From Paenibacillus sp. RUD330 (GTDB taxonomy: Bacteria > Bacillota > Bacilli > Paenibacillales > Paenibacillaceae): 64,000 bases of DNA. Each line of letters starts with the position of its first letter. Positions within the stretch are counted from its first letter, which is position 1. Below are positions 17,783 through 26,811 of this stretch, one piece after another. The notes under the pieces were generated by a model, which worked only from the letters and a program-made list of their open reading frames with translations, did no database searches and was not told the DNA's origin. The stretch lies in contig NZ_CP022655.2 of the NCBI RefSeq assembly GCF_002243345.2, positions 5,326,001 to 5,390,000 of the forward strand, read 5' to 3'. The translations under genes were made by a program, and so were the position numbers.

Positions 17783-18835
17783 CTAGACGGACCTCTCCAT
17801 GACCCCTATGATCGCTTCCCGTGCGAACTGATCCTCGCTTTCGAGAATGCGCTCGGCATATTCCTTGCCTCCTGGGATGGTGACCAAGGAAGCAGCGGCA
17901 TTGTGCCTGACCCACCATTCCCGGTCGCCGGCCATCTTTTCCAGAGCCTCGAAGCTTTTGCTCGTGCCCGTTTTATCCAAGCTTTTAGCCGCGGCCGCCC
18001 GGACTTCCCATTCCTGGTCTCGGAGCATTTCGATCAGATACACCTCGAAGGCGGGGTCTTTCAATTGTCCCAAGGCTCGAATGCTGGCGATCCTCAGATT
18101 TTTGCTGTCGCTGTCCAGATAGCGGATATAATAGCTGCTCAGGCTTTCGAACTCATAATCAGCCGCTGCCTTGATCAGGATTCCCTTGAGGTAATCGTCG
18201 CTGAGCTCGATCGTGTTGATGAACAGCTCTTCCTTGGAGCCTTTGAATACGGTCAGGATCTCGACGACGGCACGGAAGGACAAGGAAATTCGTTTGGAAT
18301 TCTCGACCAGGACATGGGCCAGGCTTTGCGGATTGCCTAGCTTGGCCAGAGCAAGCAGCGCATGATAGATCACGTCGTTGTTGCTGCTGTCCATAAGGGC
18401 ATGAATGTTCTTTTCAGCCGATCTGATCGCCAAATCCCCCAGATGACGGCATCCCAAAGCTTGGATATAATCCCGCTTGGAGGCGAGCTGGCGAATCAGA
18501 TAGGTTCTGATTCCCGTGTGCTCGTACAATCGTCCCAGACGCTCCGCATCGGATACGATGAAGTTCTCGCCCTGAGCGATGATGATCCCGATGAGCTGCT
18601 CCTTCTTCCGCCGGCTGCGGCCGACAAAATCCGCAATTCGTGCGACTGCCTCCTCCTCCTCCTCCTCATGCGTCGAGCTCTTGAAGGAGGAGAAGAGCGC
18701 ATTCAGCTTGCGGTTCATATGGGCGAGCCTTTGCGCCATGAAGTGCCCGTACACCCATGTCAGAACAATAGCCAGGAGGAAGACGGAAATCAATCCGCCC
18801 GATATCCAGAGTAAATACAACGCTTGCTTCGTCAT
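17783..18835 (-). CDS. Membrane-anchored HEAT-repeat protein
   Basis: 350 residues. One N-terminal helix (about 6-29, LWISGGLISVFLLAIVLTW), a Glu-rich linker (EEEEEE), then alpha-helical repeats over about 100-345 of the HEAT/PBS type (YIQALGCRHLGDLA, NLRIASIRALGQLKDP, WEVRAAAAKSLDKTG, WWVRHNAAASLVTIP). Such repeats bind partner proteins. Located 30 bases ahead of the GT2 synthase gene, it is probably a scaffold or co-polymerase for the synthase on the cytoplasmic face. AGGAGATT site before ATG 18835. I know of no characterised homologue. Confidence 0.88.
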   Translation of the reverse strand: MTKQALYLLWISGGLISVFLLAIVLTWVYGHFMAQRLAHMNRKLNALFSSFKSSTHEEEEEEAVARIADFVGRSRRKKEQLIGIIIAQGENFIVSDAERLGRLYEHTGIRTYLIRQLASKRDYIQALGCRHLGDLAIRSAEKNIHALMDSSNNDVIYHALLALAKLGNPQSLAHVLVENSKRISLSFRAVVEILTVFKGSKEELFINTIELSDDYLKGILIKAAADYEFESLSSYYIRYLDSDSKNLRIASIRALGQLKDPAFEVYLIEMLRDQEWEVRAAAAKSLDKTGTSKSFEALEKMAGDREWWVRHNAAASLVTIPGGKEYAERILESEDQFAREAIIGVMERSV

Positions 18836-18872
18836 GTAGAATCTCCTAATGCGGTATGATTTTCATTGGCTT

Positions 18873-21800
18873 TCAATGGGAAAAGGCTTCTTTGACCGCA
18901 TCGTAGCTGCCTTTTGCGCGGGAAGCATAGTCCGGCGCATCCCATGCGCTCCATGAGAACGTCCGGTATCCCGATGAAGTGACGCTTTCCGGGAAATGGT
19001 AGTCGACATGCCGGGTCTGCTTGTCCATGATGACCAAGGAGCCTACGATGCCGTCGGTCATCCGGACGGACAGGGAATCAGCCGGCAGATCAAGTCCTGT
19101 GTTCTTGTCATCGTCCCATACAAGCAGGCTGGAAGGGTCGATGAAGTTGAGCCGTGTCCACGGAATCCGCACATATAGCGTCTTTCCTTCCATATAGAAG
19201 CTGCTTCCTCCCGTTGCGAACGTCCCCCGACTCAAGTCGGATTCGTCCGAATAGACGGCCTCTATCTTCCTGCCCCCCTTGGTGACGTACTCGGGGGACT
19301 CCATTCTTATCATCTGCTCGAACAGTCCGGTAGAAGAGACCGCCGTATAATACGATCCCCGGCTGGCGTTGTAGCTGGGCATGACCAGAAGTTCGGCCTT
19401 GTCCTTGCTGTCCAGCCGGATTTGGAACTCGGCGCCGGACCAGTTCTCGTTGACATCGGGCGCCAGCATGTACTCGCCCTCTTTGCGATCGACGGTGTCG
19501 AGATAGATCATCAGCTGTTGCCGACTGAAATCCGGCCATTGGCTGAACTCCGCCTTGATGTGGAAGTAGGACTCGTCCGCCGCGTAGGCGATGGAACTCA
19601 GAGGCCCGGAGCCTCGGAGTGTCATGGAATACTCGGCCGGCGCCGGTGGCTCCAAGGCGAGAATGCCGTAATTTTGAGCCGGGTCGACGGTATTGTGCCA
19701 TAGGTTCCTCCGCTTGGCCGCCGCCGCGGCCAGGGGCTGCCCGCTGCTTTTGCCCCACTCGTCGGCCCATTCATAGAGCAGGCCTCCGGCAGCTCCGCTG
19801 TCCCGGATCAAGCGAATGAGAGTCGCCAGCCCTTCGCCTTGCTCGGCTTCTGTCATTTTGCTGCCTGTGGAGAGACCGAATTCACTGATCAGCACCGGAT
19901 GTCCGCTGCGGGTCGTCAAATGCTTGATATAGGATCCGTATTCTGGATAGGACGGCTTGCCGGCCGAGTCCGCTGCCTGGAATGCGGGCTTGTCCGGAAA
20001 GACGTCATATGCGCTGAAGATGCCTCCGGACAATTTGGCAGCAGGCAGCAAGCGGCCGAGGTCAACCGTCGGCATACCGGCGTCGTCCGCCGGTCCGAAC
20101 CGCTCCTGGTACCCCGCCTCGAGCTCGGGAATGCCTACCGCTCCGACAGCATGCTGCATGCCGTAGGCGGCTTGCTCATAGGCATAGGTTTTATCAAGAA
20201 GCGAAGCCAGGCCATTTTCAGTCGGAGTGCCCTTGCCCTCAGTCGTTGCATAATCGCCGGCGAAGGTAAAGGAAGCATTCCCGGCATCCGTTGCCTCCAC
20301 GTTCTCCGCACTTAATTTCAGATCGATCAAGTATCCCAGCAAATAACCGGATACATCATTGGCATAGAGCTCGCTTCCCTTGCCGTCCGTTTGCTTGATC
20401 TCGGCATGTCCATGAATCGCGTCAATCACCGTTTCCGTTTGTCGGGCGAACGCAGCCCGATAATCCGCATCGAGATAATTGCCGCCCCGAGGCTTCTCGT
20501 CCAAGGCGATGTTCTGCAAAAGGTAAAGCATTCGGTCAGGATGGTCATGATTGTATATATCCAGCGCGCGATAGAATACGGAAGGCATCAAGGTGTATAC
20601 TCGGATCGTATTGGCGTTCATGCCTGCGATTTTGGAGAACCAATCCGCGTAGAAGGCAGGAGCGTCCGGCAGCTCGCCCTTGTCGTAGCCCGGAAGGGTG
20701 GCTCCGATGTCGACGCCGTTCACATAAAGGCTCTGTCTGCTTCCGTTCTTGTAGACGGAGAACTGCTTCCCATCGAGCCGCGGCCGATACGTCGGCTGAT
20801 CCTCGACGAGAGTTTCCTCTCTCTCCGCCATGTTGGTGTCCTTCAGTACTTTCGACATGAAAGGCACATAAAAATGCCAATAAAAATAGCTTAGATCTCC
20901 TTCGCTCTTGACGCTGAAATAGCGGTAAAGCGTGGACGCGCCGGTGAAGAAGCCCACTTTGGTTGGGCCGCGATAGTCCGTGAAATCTCCGGCGAGATAG
21001 AAAGCGTGCTTACCGCCGGCAGAATGAGAAATAATGGCGGGAAACCGGCCGTCGAGGCCAAACGGCTTCAGTTGGCTTTGTCCTTCATCCGTAAGATTCA
21101 GCCGGTACCATGCGAGCACCGATGCGTCCTTGACCGGATTCACGATCTCGAACCAGTTGTAGTAATCCACCGTCTGGGTGCCGTAATCGCCTTGATGCTC
21201 CTCGTCCATGGACAGCTGCACGGAGCTTCCCGTAAAGCCTGCATCACGCTGCAGGACAACGATTCGGCTGTTGCCGGCGATGACGATGCCTGCTCCGGTC
21301 AAGCTCCATTTCTTGCCGTACTGCTGCTCATAGGTGGCTCGGATCCAGTTCGGCACATCGGCGTTCGACGACAGGTCCGAGAAGAACTTTCCTGCCATGC
21401 CTGTAAAGGATACGCCGAAAATGGACTCAAGCTCATTGGATACGGACGGCGAGGTCGGATCGCCCGCAATATTGTACTCTCCGATTACGGTCGCGCCCTT
21501 GGCGTAGCTTGTAGCAATGAAGCCGACTTCTTCTTTGGTCAGGCCGGAAATTCCGGCTGCCTCGACACCCTCCGCCCTTGAATTCCCAGTCCCGTATGTA
21601 TCCGAGATGAAGATGGCGTCGGGAGTCCGGTCCAGCTTTTGAAGCGGCTTGTTGACCAGCTTGCCTCCGGACATGAAATTTCCGTAATAGTCCGTGCGGA
21701 AGCCGTAAGCCTTTCCGTTTTCCGGCTTCCGGATTTTCAAATGATCCATCAGCCAGAACAAGCCTCGCTGCTTGCTGTAATCAAGCTGCTTGGCGCTGCC

Positions 21801-21953
21801 GGATGCTTTCGTTTCGACAGGAAAGGTTTTGTTAAGCACGACGATGTCGAGCTCTTTCGAAGGGGAAACGAGCCACAACACGAACGGAGCCCCCAAGGCA
21901 AGGAGCAACAGAATCAGGATCAGATAACGTGCTTTGATTTTTTTTAGGTTCAT
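18873..21953 (-). CDS. Membrane-anchored glycosidase-like protein, 1026 residues
   Basis: An N-terminal anchor (residues 10-29), then an unassigned alpha/beta domain (35-390, with AIFISDTYGTGNSRAEGV and KGATVIGEYNIAG), a TIM-barrel glycoside-hydrolase-like domain (about 395-740) and a beta-rich C-terminal domain (770-1010). The barrel shares MNANTIRVYT (445-454), ISEFG (Glu691) and WADEW (729-733) with the upstream 735-residue protein. Where the partner has GIEWEP this one has DLKLSA (544-549), so the candidate acid/base Glu is missing and it may be a binding pseudoenzyme. The start overlaps the upstream stop by four bases (ATGA). A role in modifying or exporting the polymer made by the GT2 synthase is inferred. 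Confidence 0.85.
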   Translation of the reverse strand: MNLKKIKARYLILILLLLALGAPFVLWLVSPSKELDIVVLNKTFPVETKASGSAKQLDYSKQRGLFWLMDHLKIRKPENGKAYGFRTDYYGNFMSGGKLVNKPLQKLDRTPDAIFISDTYGTGNSRAEGVEAAGISGLTKEEVGFIATSYAKGATVIGEYNIAGDPTSPSVSNELESIFGVSFTGMAGKFFSDLSSNADVPNWIRATYEQQYGKKWSLTGAGIVIAGNSRIVVLQRDAGFTGSSVQLSMDEEHQGDYGTQTVDYYNWFEIVNPVKDASVLAWYRLNLTDEGQSQLKPFGLDGRFPAIISHSAGGKHAFYLAGDFTDYRGPTKVGFFTGASTLYRYFSVKSEGDLSYFYWHFYVPFMSKVLKDTNMAEREETLVEDQPTYRPRLDGKQFSVYKNGSRQSLYVNGVDIGATLPGYDKGELPDAPAFYADWFSKIAGMNANTIRVYTLMPSVFYRALDIYNHDHPDRMLYLLQNIALDEKPRGGNYLDADYRAAFARQTETVIDAIHGHAEIKQTDGKGSELYANDVSGYLLGYLIDLKLSAENVEATDAGNASFTFAGDYATTEGKGTPTENGLASLLDKTYAYEQAAYGMQHAVGAVGIPELEAGYQERFGPADDAGMPTVDLGRLLPAAKLSGGIFSAYDVFPDKPAFQAADSAGKPSYPEYGSYIKHLTTRSGHPVLISEFGLSTGSKMTEAEQGEGLATLIRLIRDSGAAGGLLYEWADEWGKSSGQPLAAAAAKRRNLWHNTVDPAQNYGILALEPPAPAEYSMTLRGSGPLSSIAYAADESYFHIKAEFSQWPDFSRQQLMIYLDTVDRKEGEYMLAPDVNENWSGAEFQIRLDSKDKAELLVMPSYNASRGSYYTAVSSTGLFEQMIRMESPEYVTKGGRKIEAVYSDESDLSRGTFATGGSSFYMEGKTLYVRIPWTRLNFIDPSSLLVWDDDKNTGLDLPADSLSVRMTDGIVGSLVIMDKQTRHVDYHFPESVTSSGYRTFSWSAWDAPDYASRAKGSYDAVKEAFSH

Positions 21954-24157
21954 TTTTCCGTCAAACCCTCATTTTCCGGCAATGCCGCGAATCCTTTTTG
22001 AAGAATATAGTAGGATGGCTTCAAACGCTCGTGGTAGGTGGGCTGGTCCCACTCTTTCCAAGCATACGGCACCATGGCCACAGGCTGCTTGGAGGCTGCT
22101 GGCGATCCGTCGGCAAGCTTCCTTATGCCGATGTTGAACCCCTCTGTCTTGATCGGGGCAATATTGCCGCGGGTGCGCATATCGTCAATGACCATTTTTT
22201 TGGAAGGATCCATCACATTCAGCAGCTGCCATGGAATCCGGATCTCCAGATGTCCTTCCGAATAGTAGAAATCGCTCAACGAGTAGTAGTCCCGGCTATT
22301 CGGATTCGCATTGCCATAGGTCAACCGCCCCGTCTCGTAGCCCGTGAAAGGAATAACCTTATTTCCGGGAGGAACGACGACCTTCTTGTTCAGAGCGAGC
22401 CGGATCGGATTGAACAGGCCCGAATTTTTGCGTCCGGCATGCAGATGATCTTCGATCAGGCTGTTTTGCACCGCATAGCGGAAAAGATAGTTGTCATAAT
22501 AGGGATCAACCATGAGACGGGAATCGTTTTTGCCATGCAGCTTCAAAACAAAATCGGCTTGCTTGCCGAAATTGATGCCATAAGCCGAATACCGGTCGCT
22601 GCCTTGACCCTCGATACTGTCGATGGGAAGAAGCAGCGTATCCTTGTCAAAATCGTAATCGCGGGCATCGATTCTCAAGTATACGTACGCTTCATCGCTT
22701 TTCACATACAGCTTGGTGTCTGCGTCTTCATAAAGAGGGGCGTCTCCGGCCCAGTCCTCGACCTGTCCGTCCACGGAACGAATCGTCTCGTCATTCCCGG
22801 GATCAAAAGCTAGCAGGCCAAAATGCTGCTCGTTCGTCTGGGGATTCGACCAGTAGGGCCGGGAATCCGGCAGATCGAGGTCGTTGTTGTTCCAGGTCCG
22901 CTTGAACCATTCGTCCTGCCATGCAAAGACCAGGCCTCCGGCAAGATTGGCCGCATGGATGTCGTTGATCATATGAACAAGCATGTCTCCCTGCGTCTTC
23001 TCGTCGATCATTCCCTGATTGAAGCCCGTAACCCTGTTTTCATGAGCTTTTCCTCTAGAGGCAGGAATGCCGAATTCGGACACCACGATGGGCATCGTAT
23101 GAATTTTCCTGATATCCTCCAGATAGGCAAGATAGGGATCCGGCTTTCCGTCGAGGCCTTTGTAAGCGATGTAGTCGATCTGGAAGCTGAAGGTGTCCGG
23201 GTAATACGGATAAACGTGATAAGAAGCGAACATGCCGGGCTTGAAGCTTTCATGCCCTTTGACATGCTCCACGTTCACAGACACGAGATCTTCATTCTTA
23301 TAAGGTTCGTTGGGGTGTTTGAGCGGATCGGTCGTGACCCAGTTGGAAAAGGCGAGGGCTCTCTGCATCTTGTACTTCTCGGTTTCATAGCTAATGATCT
23401 TGTCTCCCATTTCAGCCAGGAAAGCCTCGAAAGGGGAAGCTTGTTCGGTGTATAGGTACTTGCCGTTGTATTCGCTGCGGGCGGGATTGTTTTCATTGGT
23501 TCCGACAACAAAGGACGGCTCCCATTCGATTCCGAGAATCCAGCCGATGACATAACGCGAGACATTCGAGGTGTAGGTGCCGTCCGCATGCCCTTTGTTG
23601 ACGGGCAGGTATCGGTCTCCATGGATGATGTCTACGATGTCCTTGCCGCTTTGGACGACATCATTCAGAATCTTGTCCTTTTCGCCGAACGCATCCTCAA
23701 TCGTCAAGACATCATTTTCGTTCACCCATACTCCATGAATCACATAGATCGGCTGCTTGCCGTCCTTTTCCCGCTGTTCATTGAAATCGAGCAAGGCATT
23801 GTAAAACTGCGGGCGCTGGATGGTGTAGACCCGGATGGTGTTGGCGTTCATTTCAGCTATGTATTTGAACCATCGAAAGTACTCCTCATAAGTGATGGCG
23901 ACCTCTCCGGGAAAAGCCCCTGGTTTTCCGGCGCCCAGGTTGACGCCTTTGATGAACATCCTGCTCCATTTCTGTCCGTCATGGACGTAAAACGAAGCTG
24001 CATCCGTCTTGCTGACAAAACTTAAACCGCCCTCCTGGCGGAAAGCGGTTTCAGGGTTTTTATCTTTCGGAGAGAGAGGATATTGATAAACGATTGCGGC
24101 TCCTAAAACGACAAAAATCGCCAAAATTCCGGTGAATATCTTCATTTTTCCAGTCAT
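21950..24157 (-). CDS. Membrane-anchored glycoside-hydrolase-like protein, 735 residues
   Basis: First gene of the polysaccharide operon. N-terminal anchor (5-23), extracytoplasmic TIM barrel (about 40-450) and a C-terminal beta domain (about 460-730). The barrel has MNANTIRVYT (103-112), GIEWEPSF (Glu211/Glu213) as candidate acid/base, VSEFG (Glu361) as candidate nucleophile and FAWQDEW near residue 410, as in clan GH-A retaining glycosidases. I cannot assign a numbered GH family. It may trim or transglycosylate the polymer. AAAGGAGGTT before ATG 24157; its own promoter lies directly upstream. Confidence 0.87.
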   Translation of the reverse strand: MTGKMKIFTGILAIFVVLGAAIVYQYPLSPKDKNPETAFRQEGGLSFVSKTDAASFYVHDGQKWSRMFIKGVNLGAGKPGAFPGEVAITYEEYFRWFKYIAEMNANTIRVYTIQRPQFYNALLDFNEQREKDGKQPIYVIHGVWVNENDVLTIEDAFGEKDKILNDVVQSGKDIVDIIHGDRYLPVNKGHADGTYTSNVSRYVIGWILGIEWEPSFVVGTNENNPARSEYNGKYLYTEQASPFEAFLAEMGDKIISYETEKYKMQRALAFSNWVTTDPLKHPNEPYKNEDLVSVNVEHVKGHESFKPGMFASYHVYPYYPDTFSFQIDYIAYKGLDGKPDPYLAYLEDIRKIHTMPIVVSEFGIPASRGKAHENRVTGFNQGMIDEKTQGDMLVHMINDIHAANLAGGLVFAWQDEWFKRTWNNNDLDLPDSRPYWSNPQTNEQHFGLLAFDPGNDETIRSVDGQVEDWAGDAPLYEDADTKLYVKSDEAYVYLRIDARDYDFDKDTLLLPIDSIEGQGSDRYSAYGINFGKQADFVLKLHGKNDSRLMVDPYYDNYLFRYAVQNSLIEDHLHAGRKNSGLFNPIRLALNKKVVVPPGNKVIPFTGYETGRLTYGNANPNSRDYYSLSDFYYSEGHLEIRIPWQLLNVMDPSKKMVIDDMRTRGNIAPIKTEGFNIGIRKLADGSPAASKQPVAMVPYAWKEWDQPTYHERLKPSYYILQKGFAALPENEGLTEK

Positions 24158-24177
24158 GTCATAACCTCCTTTGCCAT

Positions 24178-24205
24178 TCTATAGGCATTTTCGCCCATAT
24201 GTCAA
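24178..24205 (-). promoter_or_regulatory. Sigma-A promoter of the polysaccharide operon
   Basis: Leftward TTGACA (24200-24205), 16-base spacer, TATAGA (24178-24183): a near-consensus promoter. The predicted start site, about 24171, leaves only a short leader that contains the ribosome binding site. The operon is therefore separable from the riboswitch-controlled gene upstream. Confidence 0.65.
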
Positions 24206-24233
24206 CGCAATTCCCAGTAAATTGATCCTATAT

Positions 24234-24271
24234 AAAAAGCGGGCTTCCGGATGAATTCCGGAAGCCCGCTT
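24234..24271 (-). terminator. Terminator after the riboswitch-controlled lipoprotein gene
   Basis: AAGCGGGCTTCCGGA pairs with TCCGGAAGCCCGCTT, with TTTTT on the leftward strand. It lies ten bases after the lipoprotein stop and just ahead of the operon promoter. Confidence 0.92.
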
Positions 24272-24281
24272 AGAGGGAAGT

Positions 24282-25175
24282 CTATGTCATTTTCATCCAG
24301 CTGTCGTAGTGATGGATGGAAATTCCTTCAAATGCAGGATTGGATTTGTAGCGTTGATACACTTGGTCAAGCTGCTCATACATGTATTCCTTGTTCTTTG
24401 CGTAAAAGGTCACGAAGCTGTAATCCGGAGTCAGCTTCCCGGTCTCGACGGCAACGGAGCCTTTGACCTGATATTTCTCGAACAGCTTCATTTGCGCTGC
24501 CGATACCGACAGGATGCTCTCATCCCCGGCAGCCTTGTCGCGGTACGCCATGATCGTGATGAATTTGACTTGCTTGCAGAGCCACTCCGCAAGGAACCCG
24601 GCTCCATGCTTATTGTCATACTTGACGCCATGGAACCAAAAGGGAATATCGATTCCGAGCTCCAGCTGATTCTGATCAGCCCATTCCTGAAACGAACGCA
24701 TCATGGTCTGATAGTTCTCGATGTACCGATTGGCGTTCTGCTCGTACCCTTTCAATTCATAAGGCTCGACATCGAGATGAATTCCGCTGAACCTCTCCTT
24801 GTCCGACGCCGACTGCTGATAGCCTTGCAGCCAGGTCAGAAATGCCTGCTGAAGGGCGGAACCTCCGGCCTCGACCCAATCGGGAGCGCCGTCTAGAGCA
24901 TGAACGCGAATCCCCCGCTGGGAGGCTTTTCGGATAAAATCCTTATAATAACTGGGCTCAATGGCGGGGTCGATTTGCAGGTGCAACAGGCTCACCCGAT
25001 TGGCAGCCAAGTCCTGGATGATGACATCCGTCTGAGAGACAATTTTGGAAGTATCCCACAGCCAGGTGGACAGAATCGGAGCTTTCGTAAAAGCATGGCT
25101 GGCTTTGGCATCGGCGACTCCGGAACAAGCGAGAAGGAGCAAGGAAAGAACACAGATCAACGAAGTCAGTTTCAT
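24282..25175 (-). CDS. TIM-barrel lipoprotein under c-di-GMP riboswitch
   Basis: 297 residues. A signal peptide ends in LLLLACSG, a lipobox with Cys17, so it is a membrane-anchored lipoprotein. The mature part looks like a TIM barrel: ILSTWLWDTSKI at the first strand, GIHLDVEPYEL with paired acids like family 18-type catalytic strands, FITIMAYRD, and SIHHYDSW near the end. This suggests a glycoside-hydrolase-like or polysaccharide-binding protein; no exact family is claimed. Ribosome site GAGGGG. A c-di-GMP-I aptamer and terminator lie in its leader, and the adjacent operon makes a polysaccharide, so a biofilm role is likely. Confidence 0.86.
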   Translation of the reverse strand: MKLTSLICVLSLLLLACSGVADAKASHAFTKAPILSTWLWDTSKIVSQTDVIIQDLAANRVSLLHLQIDPAIEPSYYKDFIRKASQRGIRVHALDGAPDWVEAGGSALQQAFLTWLQGYQQSASDKERFSGIHLDVEPYELKGYEQNANRYIENYQTMMRSFQEWADQNQLELGIDIPFWFHGVKYDNKHGAGFLAEWLCKQVKFITIMAYRDKAAGDESILSVSAAQMKLFEKYQVKGSVAVETGKLTPDYSFVTFYAKNKEYMYEQLDQVYQRYKSNPAFEGISIHHYDSWMKMT

Positions 25176-25216
25176 TACGGCATCCCCTCGCCCGCAAAGG
25201 CTTCAGCGACCCGGAA

Positions 25217-25247
25217 ATAAAAAAACAGTCCGGGAAAACCCGAACTG
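25217..25247 (-). terminator. Expression-platform terminator of the c-di-GMP riboswitch
   Basis: CAGTTCGGG-TTTT-CCCGGACTG followed by TTTTTTT on the leftward strand, between the aptamer and the lipoprotein start. Control is therefore by transcription termination. Whether c-di-GMP turns the gene on or off cannot be read with certainty. Confidence 0.88.
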
Positions 25248-25303
25248 TGCAGGTTGCACACGAGAAATAAGAAAATGGTAGCCTTCTTAGTTCATTCTTC
25301 GTT

Positions 25304-25379
25304 CGGCAACTGGCTGCCGTAGGCTCTCACCCTTAGGCCCTCTAGTTTTGCGTCCCTGCCTTTCCGACAGGTTTGCCAT
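25304..25379 (-). ncRNA. Cyclic di-GMP-I (GEMM-I) riboswitch aptamer
   Basis: Leftward strand. The hallmarks are GGCAAACC, a GNRA-type GGAA loop between CTGTC and GGCAG, then GGGACGCAAAACTA, GGGCCTAAGGG and a closing CAGTTGCC that pairs with the 5' GGCAA to form P1. This fits the GEMM-I consensus closely. It senses the second messenger c-di-GMP. Confidence 0.93.
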
Positions 25380-25410
25380 TATCGTGAAGCACATCATCAG
25401 TAATAATGAA

Positions 25411-25440
25411 ATCATAAGCCATGAAGCGCCAAAAGTCCAA
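25411..25440 (-). promoter_or_regulatory. Promoter of the c-di-GMP riboswitch transcript
   Basis: Leftward TTGGAC (25435-25440), 18-base spacer, TATGAT (25411-25416), about 30 bases before the aptamer. Confidence 0.55.
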
Positions 25441-25506
25441 GATATTTAGGAGGAATTGCAACTTATCCATATTCGCCCTTCCGGACGACCTGGGGGCTAA
25501 AGCTCT

Positions 25507-26811
25507 CTATGAAGCTTCCTGGGCTTCCTGGTAAGCGGCCGGAGCCGCGTCGCGCTGGCGCCTCGTCATCATGATGTTGAGAATGATCGCGGTGAGCGAT
25601 CCCGTGACGATGCCGCTCTGCAGCAGCATCGAAGCCTCCGACGGCAGCTGGCCGAACATCGCCGGAACGGTGGCGGACCCGAGACCTACCGCCAGGCTGC
25701 AAGCGACAATCATCAGGTTGCCTTCCTTGCGCAGGTCGACCTCGGACAGAATGCCCATGCCGGAAGCCGCGACGGAGCCGAACATGACGATCATGGCGCC
25801 GCCCAGAACGGCGCTGGGCACGACGGTCGTCAGCGCCGCGAGCTTCGGCAGCAGGCCGAGCAGCACCATGATGGCGCCGGCAGCGACGATGACGCTGCGC
25901 TTCTTGACCTTCGTCAGCGCAATAAGCCCGACATTCTGGGAGAAGGCCGTATACGGGAAGGCGTTGAAGATGCCTCCCAGCATGATCGCGGCGCCCTCCG
26001 AGCGCAGGCCGTTCACGATCTGCTTCTCGTCGACCTGCTGGTCGGTCGTCTTGCCGACGGCCAAGTATACGCCTGTCGATTCCACCATGCTGACGATATT
26101 GACGAGAATCATCGTCACGACGGCAACGAGGCTCACATGCGGAGCGCCGAAGTAGAACGGCTGCGCGATGCTGAGCCAGGAGGCATCCCAGACGCCGGAG
26201 AAGCTGACCAGGCCCATCGCATACGCGGCTGCAGTGCCGGCGGCAAGGCCCACAAGCACCGCGATGGCACGCATGAAGCCCTTGGCGAAGCGGCTCACGA
26301 CCAGAATGACGACGAGGGTGAGCAGCGCCAGCAGCAGGTTGCGCGGGGCGCCGAAGTCGGGCGCGCCCTGACCGCCTGCGGCGTTGTTCATCGCGACAGG
26401 AATGAGCGACAGGCCGATGATCGTGACGACCGATCCGGTGACGACCGTCGGGAAGAAGCGCAGCAGCTTGCCGTACAGCGGCGCGGCGAGAAGAACGAAC
26501 AAGCCGGACAGGATGATGGCTCCGTATACGGTCGCAAGGCCGTATTCCTTGCCGATGACGATCATCGGCCCGACCGCCGTGAACGTGCAACCGAGCACGA
26601 CCGGGAGGCCGCTGCCGAAGAACCTCGTCTTCATGACCTGCAGAAGAGTGGCCAGGCCGCAGGTGAACAGGTCGGCGGCGATCAGATACGCGATCTGGGT
26701 CGGCGTGAGCCCGAGCTCCCCTCCGACGACCAGGGGAACGACGACGGCGCCGGCATACATGGCGAGCACATGCTGAAGGCCGAGCGTGACGGTTTTGCGG
26801 CGGCTCAGCAT
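25507..26811 (-). CDS. pbuX: Xanthine permease
   Basis: 434-residue NCS2-family (nucleobase-cation symporter) membrane protein importing xanthine. It has about 12-14 helices, starts TVTLGLQHVLAMYAGAVVVP as in the family, and has PFYTAFSQNVGLIALTKV-type motif here as PYTAFSQNVGLIALTKVKKR. The start ATG overlaps the xpt stop by seven bases, so the two are translationally coupled. The operon is governed by the guanine riboswitch upstream of xpt. No clear terminator follows before the c-di-GMP riboswitch promoter. Confidence 0.97.
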   Translation of the reverse strand: MLSRRKTVTLGLQHVLAMYAGAVVVPLVVGGELGLTPTQIAYLIAADLFTCGLATLLQVMKTRFFGSGLPVVLGCTFTAVGPMIVIGKEYGLATVYGAIILSGLFVLLAAPLYGKLLRFFPTVVTGSVVTIIGLSLIPVAMNNAAGGQGAPDFGAPRNLLLALLTLVVILVVSRFAKGFMRAIAVLVGLAAGTAAAYAMGLVSFSGVWDASWLSIAQPFYFGAPHVSLVAVVTMILVNIVSMVESTGVYLAVGKTTDQQVDEKQIVNGLRSEGAAIMLGGIFNAFPYTAFSQNVGLIALTKVKKRSVIVAAGAIMVLLGLLPKLAALTTVVPSAVLGGAMIVMFGSVAASGMGILSEVDLRKEGNLMIVACSLAVGLGSATVPAMFGQLPSEASMLLQSGIVTGSLTAIILNIMMTRRQRDAAPAAYQEAQEAS

